Assembly: GCA_002914845.1 (NCBI GenBank)
Contig: JXTC01000156.1
Span: 202,991-266,990 of the forward strand
Source of the DNA: Trema orientale
Taxonomy: Eukaryota; Streptophyta; Magnoliopsida; Rosales; Cannabaceae
Length of the DNA stretch: 64,000 nucleotides
Direction of reading: 5' to 3'
Part shown: one piece after another, positions 62,908-64,000 of the stretch
Numbering within the stretch: the first letter of the stretch is position 1
Layout: every line of letters starts with the position of its first letter
Made by a program: the position numbers and the translations under genes
Notes under the pieces: generated by a model
What the model saw: only the letters and a program-made list of their open reading frames with translations
The model's database searches: none
Told to the model about the DNA's origin: nothing

Positions 62908-63602
62908 TCACAAAATGACTCCATTTTTCTGCTCTGCCATCCCTGCAGGCTGTAGCTTAGACAATTCGGTAAGCGAGAATTCCTGCAAGGATAAAATTTG
63001 CTTCACGTAATGCACACTACAAGCAACCAAAGGTTAAGAGTGAGATAAGAAAATCTTGAAATTGTTTTACTCTAAGTGATACATATGCATCAAACCTTGC
63101 TTGTTGATTCATAATTTGATGGTTTCACTTAATAAAAAGAGAGCATTTCTACGGCACACACTTATTGTTTTCTATGTTTATTTTTGTTTCTTTAACATGT
63201 TAATTGTTAAGCAAGAAATTAAAGTTATAAAAAGGATAAAAAGATAATTAATTACCTTCTCCAATGTCCGAAGATGCAGAAACGCGTACTCAATTTGTTG
63301 GAGTACAAGCAAAAGTGCCATAAGGAAGAACCGCACCTTGAACAGAGTTATTAATTCATTCAAAAAAATTGTTACATTGAGATCAAGCTGTGAACATTAT
63401 TCTAGACATCTTTGGAGATCAGAAATAATTGCTTCTAATAGAAACAAAGCTATTACAGTTAAGATTTCCGAGCTCGAGACATCTCTAGTAATTTAAGATT
63501 ATGATTCACAAAGAAAAACTATGTTTATATATCTACTAGGAACTAAACAAGCAGAATATATACCTGTGAGCAAGAGTGGATCGTACAAGTCACTGATACC
63601 AT
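62908..63602 (-). CDS. Small gene of unknown family (3 exons read, maybe partial)
   Basis: Minus-strand exons 63564-63602, 63256-63387 and 62908-62982, all phase 0 with standard splice sites (CAG|GTATAT, CACAG|CT, AG|GTAATT, TGCAG|GA). They join to 81 residues: MVSVTCTIHSCSQ, LDLNVTIFLNELITLFKVRF, FLMALLLVLQQIEYAFLHLR, TLEK, EFSLTELSKLQPAGMAEQKN, GVIL. The middle holds one strongly hydrophobic stretch (FFLMALLLVLQQIEYAF), possibly a membrane helix or amphipathic core. I do not recognise the family. Three consistent junctions argue for a real gene. The start may lie further upstream (a TAG acceptor precedes the ATG), so more exons may lie in 63603-64000 or beyond. Confidence 0.5.
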
Positions 63603-64000
63603 AATCTACTTATCAAATTTCCACTCCTTTTGTGAATTTGTTAATGAAATACCAATATAGGCCACTTCATTTATACCTGCCTGGTGTATAATTAAAATTA
63701 CAAGTTAGTAGAATAGATAAAAAGATGAAATCACATGCCTAGAAGTAAAATTTTACTACCACCTCTTTATGCAGCACCTATACCATTAGAAGTGCCCGAG
63801 TGGACTTCTTCTCACGAGAGAGTCATTGATGCAGGAGCGTGATCTTTGTTGTTATGGCTATTAAAGGCTTGGCGTAGCTTGCCTTCTCCTTGGTACATCC
63901 TCCTTGAGATATGCAACTTAAGTACATTACTATGGTTACTGAATACTTATTTTGAACTTTGATCGGTCAAGTTTCAAACTAGACATACAGTATAACCGGA
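63603..64000. other. Right edge, non-coding as far as seen
   Basis: May hold an intron or leader of the small minus-strand gene. A CAG|GTATAAAT donor-like sequence lies on the minus strand at about 63678. No frame recognised. Confidence 0.3.

Overview
The window is nuclear DNA of a flowering plant, most likely a eudicot. It is AT-rich, its genes are split by many short GT-AG introns, and it carries plant-type LTR retrotransposons, MITEs, a Mutator-like element and a Helitron-like repeat. Five genes can be read exon by exon to the stop codon. A sixth is broken or dismembered, and a seventh (small, unidentified) lies at the right edge. The species cannot be named from the sequence alone. Assembly gaps occur at 13243 (one N), 17839 (one N) and 40871-41783 (913 N).

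Layout. 1-21450: an HD2-type (plant-specific, nucleoplasmin-like) histone deacetylase gene on the + strand. Exons 1-4 (925-2524) are separated from exons 5-6 (19883-21448) by a 17-kb nest of retrotransposons. The nest is a Ty1/copia element (2569-19602) that received a young Ty3/gypsy chromovirus (3527-8801), a Tourist-like MITE (11171-11581) and a third LTR-like element (12246-18720). The third element itself contains a Tat/Ogre-type gypsy fragment. The HD2 start peptide is degenerate and the second half of its zinc finger was not found, so the gene may be a pseudogene. 20145-21349 is a Harbinger-type transposon. 21450-26800 is AT-rich and holds several MITE-like inverted repeats.

26833-29551: a METTL13/EEF1AKMT4-like methyltransferase (8 exons, 252 aa). 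29552-33262: intergenic, with an odd cluster of short repeated motifs and the upstream region of the next gene. 33263-36174: an AGL15-like MADS-box gene (8 exons, 253 aa). 36868-37788 (-): a single-exon BPS1/BYPASS1-like gene, convergent with AGL15. 37900-49980: a transposon-rich gene desert with a MITE, a Helitron-like tandem repeat, an LTR element around the N gap, and a 2.1-kb MULE with a perfect 9-bp target duplication.

49983-56714: a serine carboxypeptidase-like gene (7 exons, 505 aa) whose fifth intron carries a 2.3-kb non-autonomous LTR element. 58412-62043: an F-box/WD-40 gene (9 exons, 431 aa). 62908-63602 (-): a small gene of unknown family.

The genes are unrelated in function, as is normal for a plant chromosome segment, and there is no gene cluster or operon. 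The main story is transposon nesting and its effect on gene structure. Most genes look intact; the HD2-like gene is the damaged one. No CRISPR, prophage or bacterial-type system is present.
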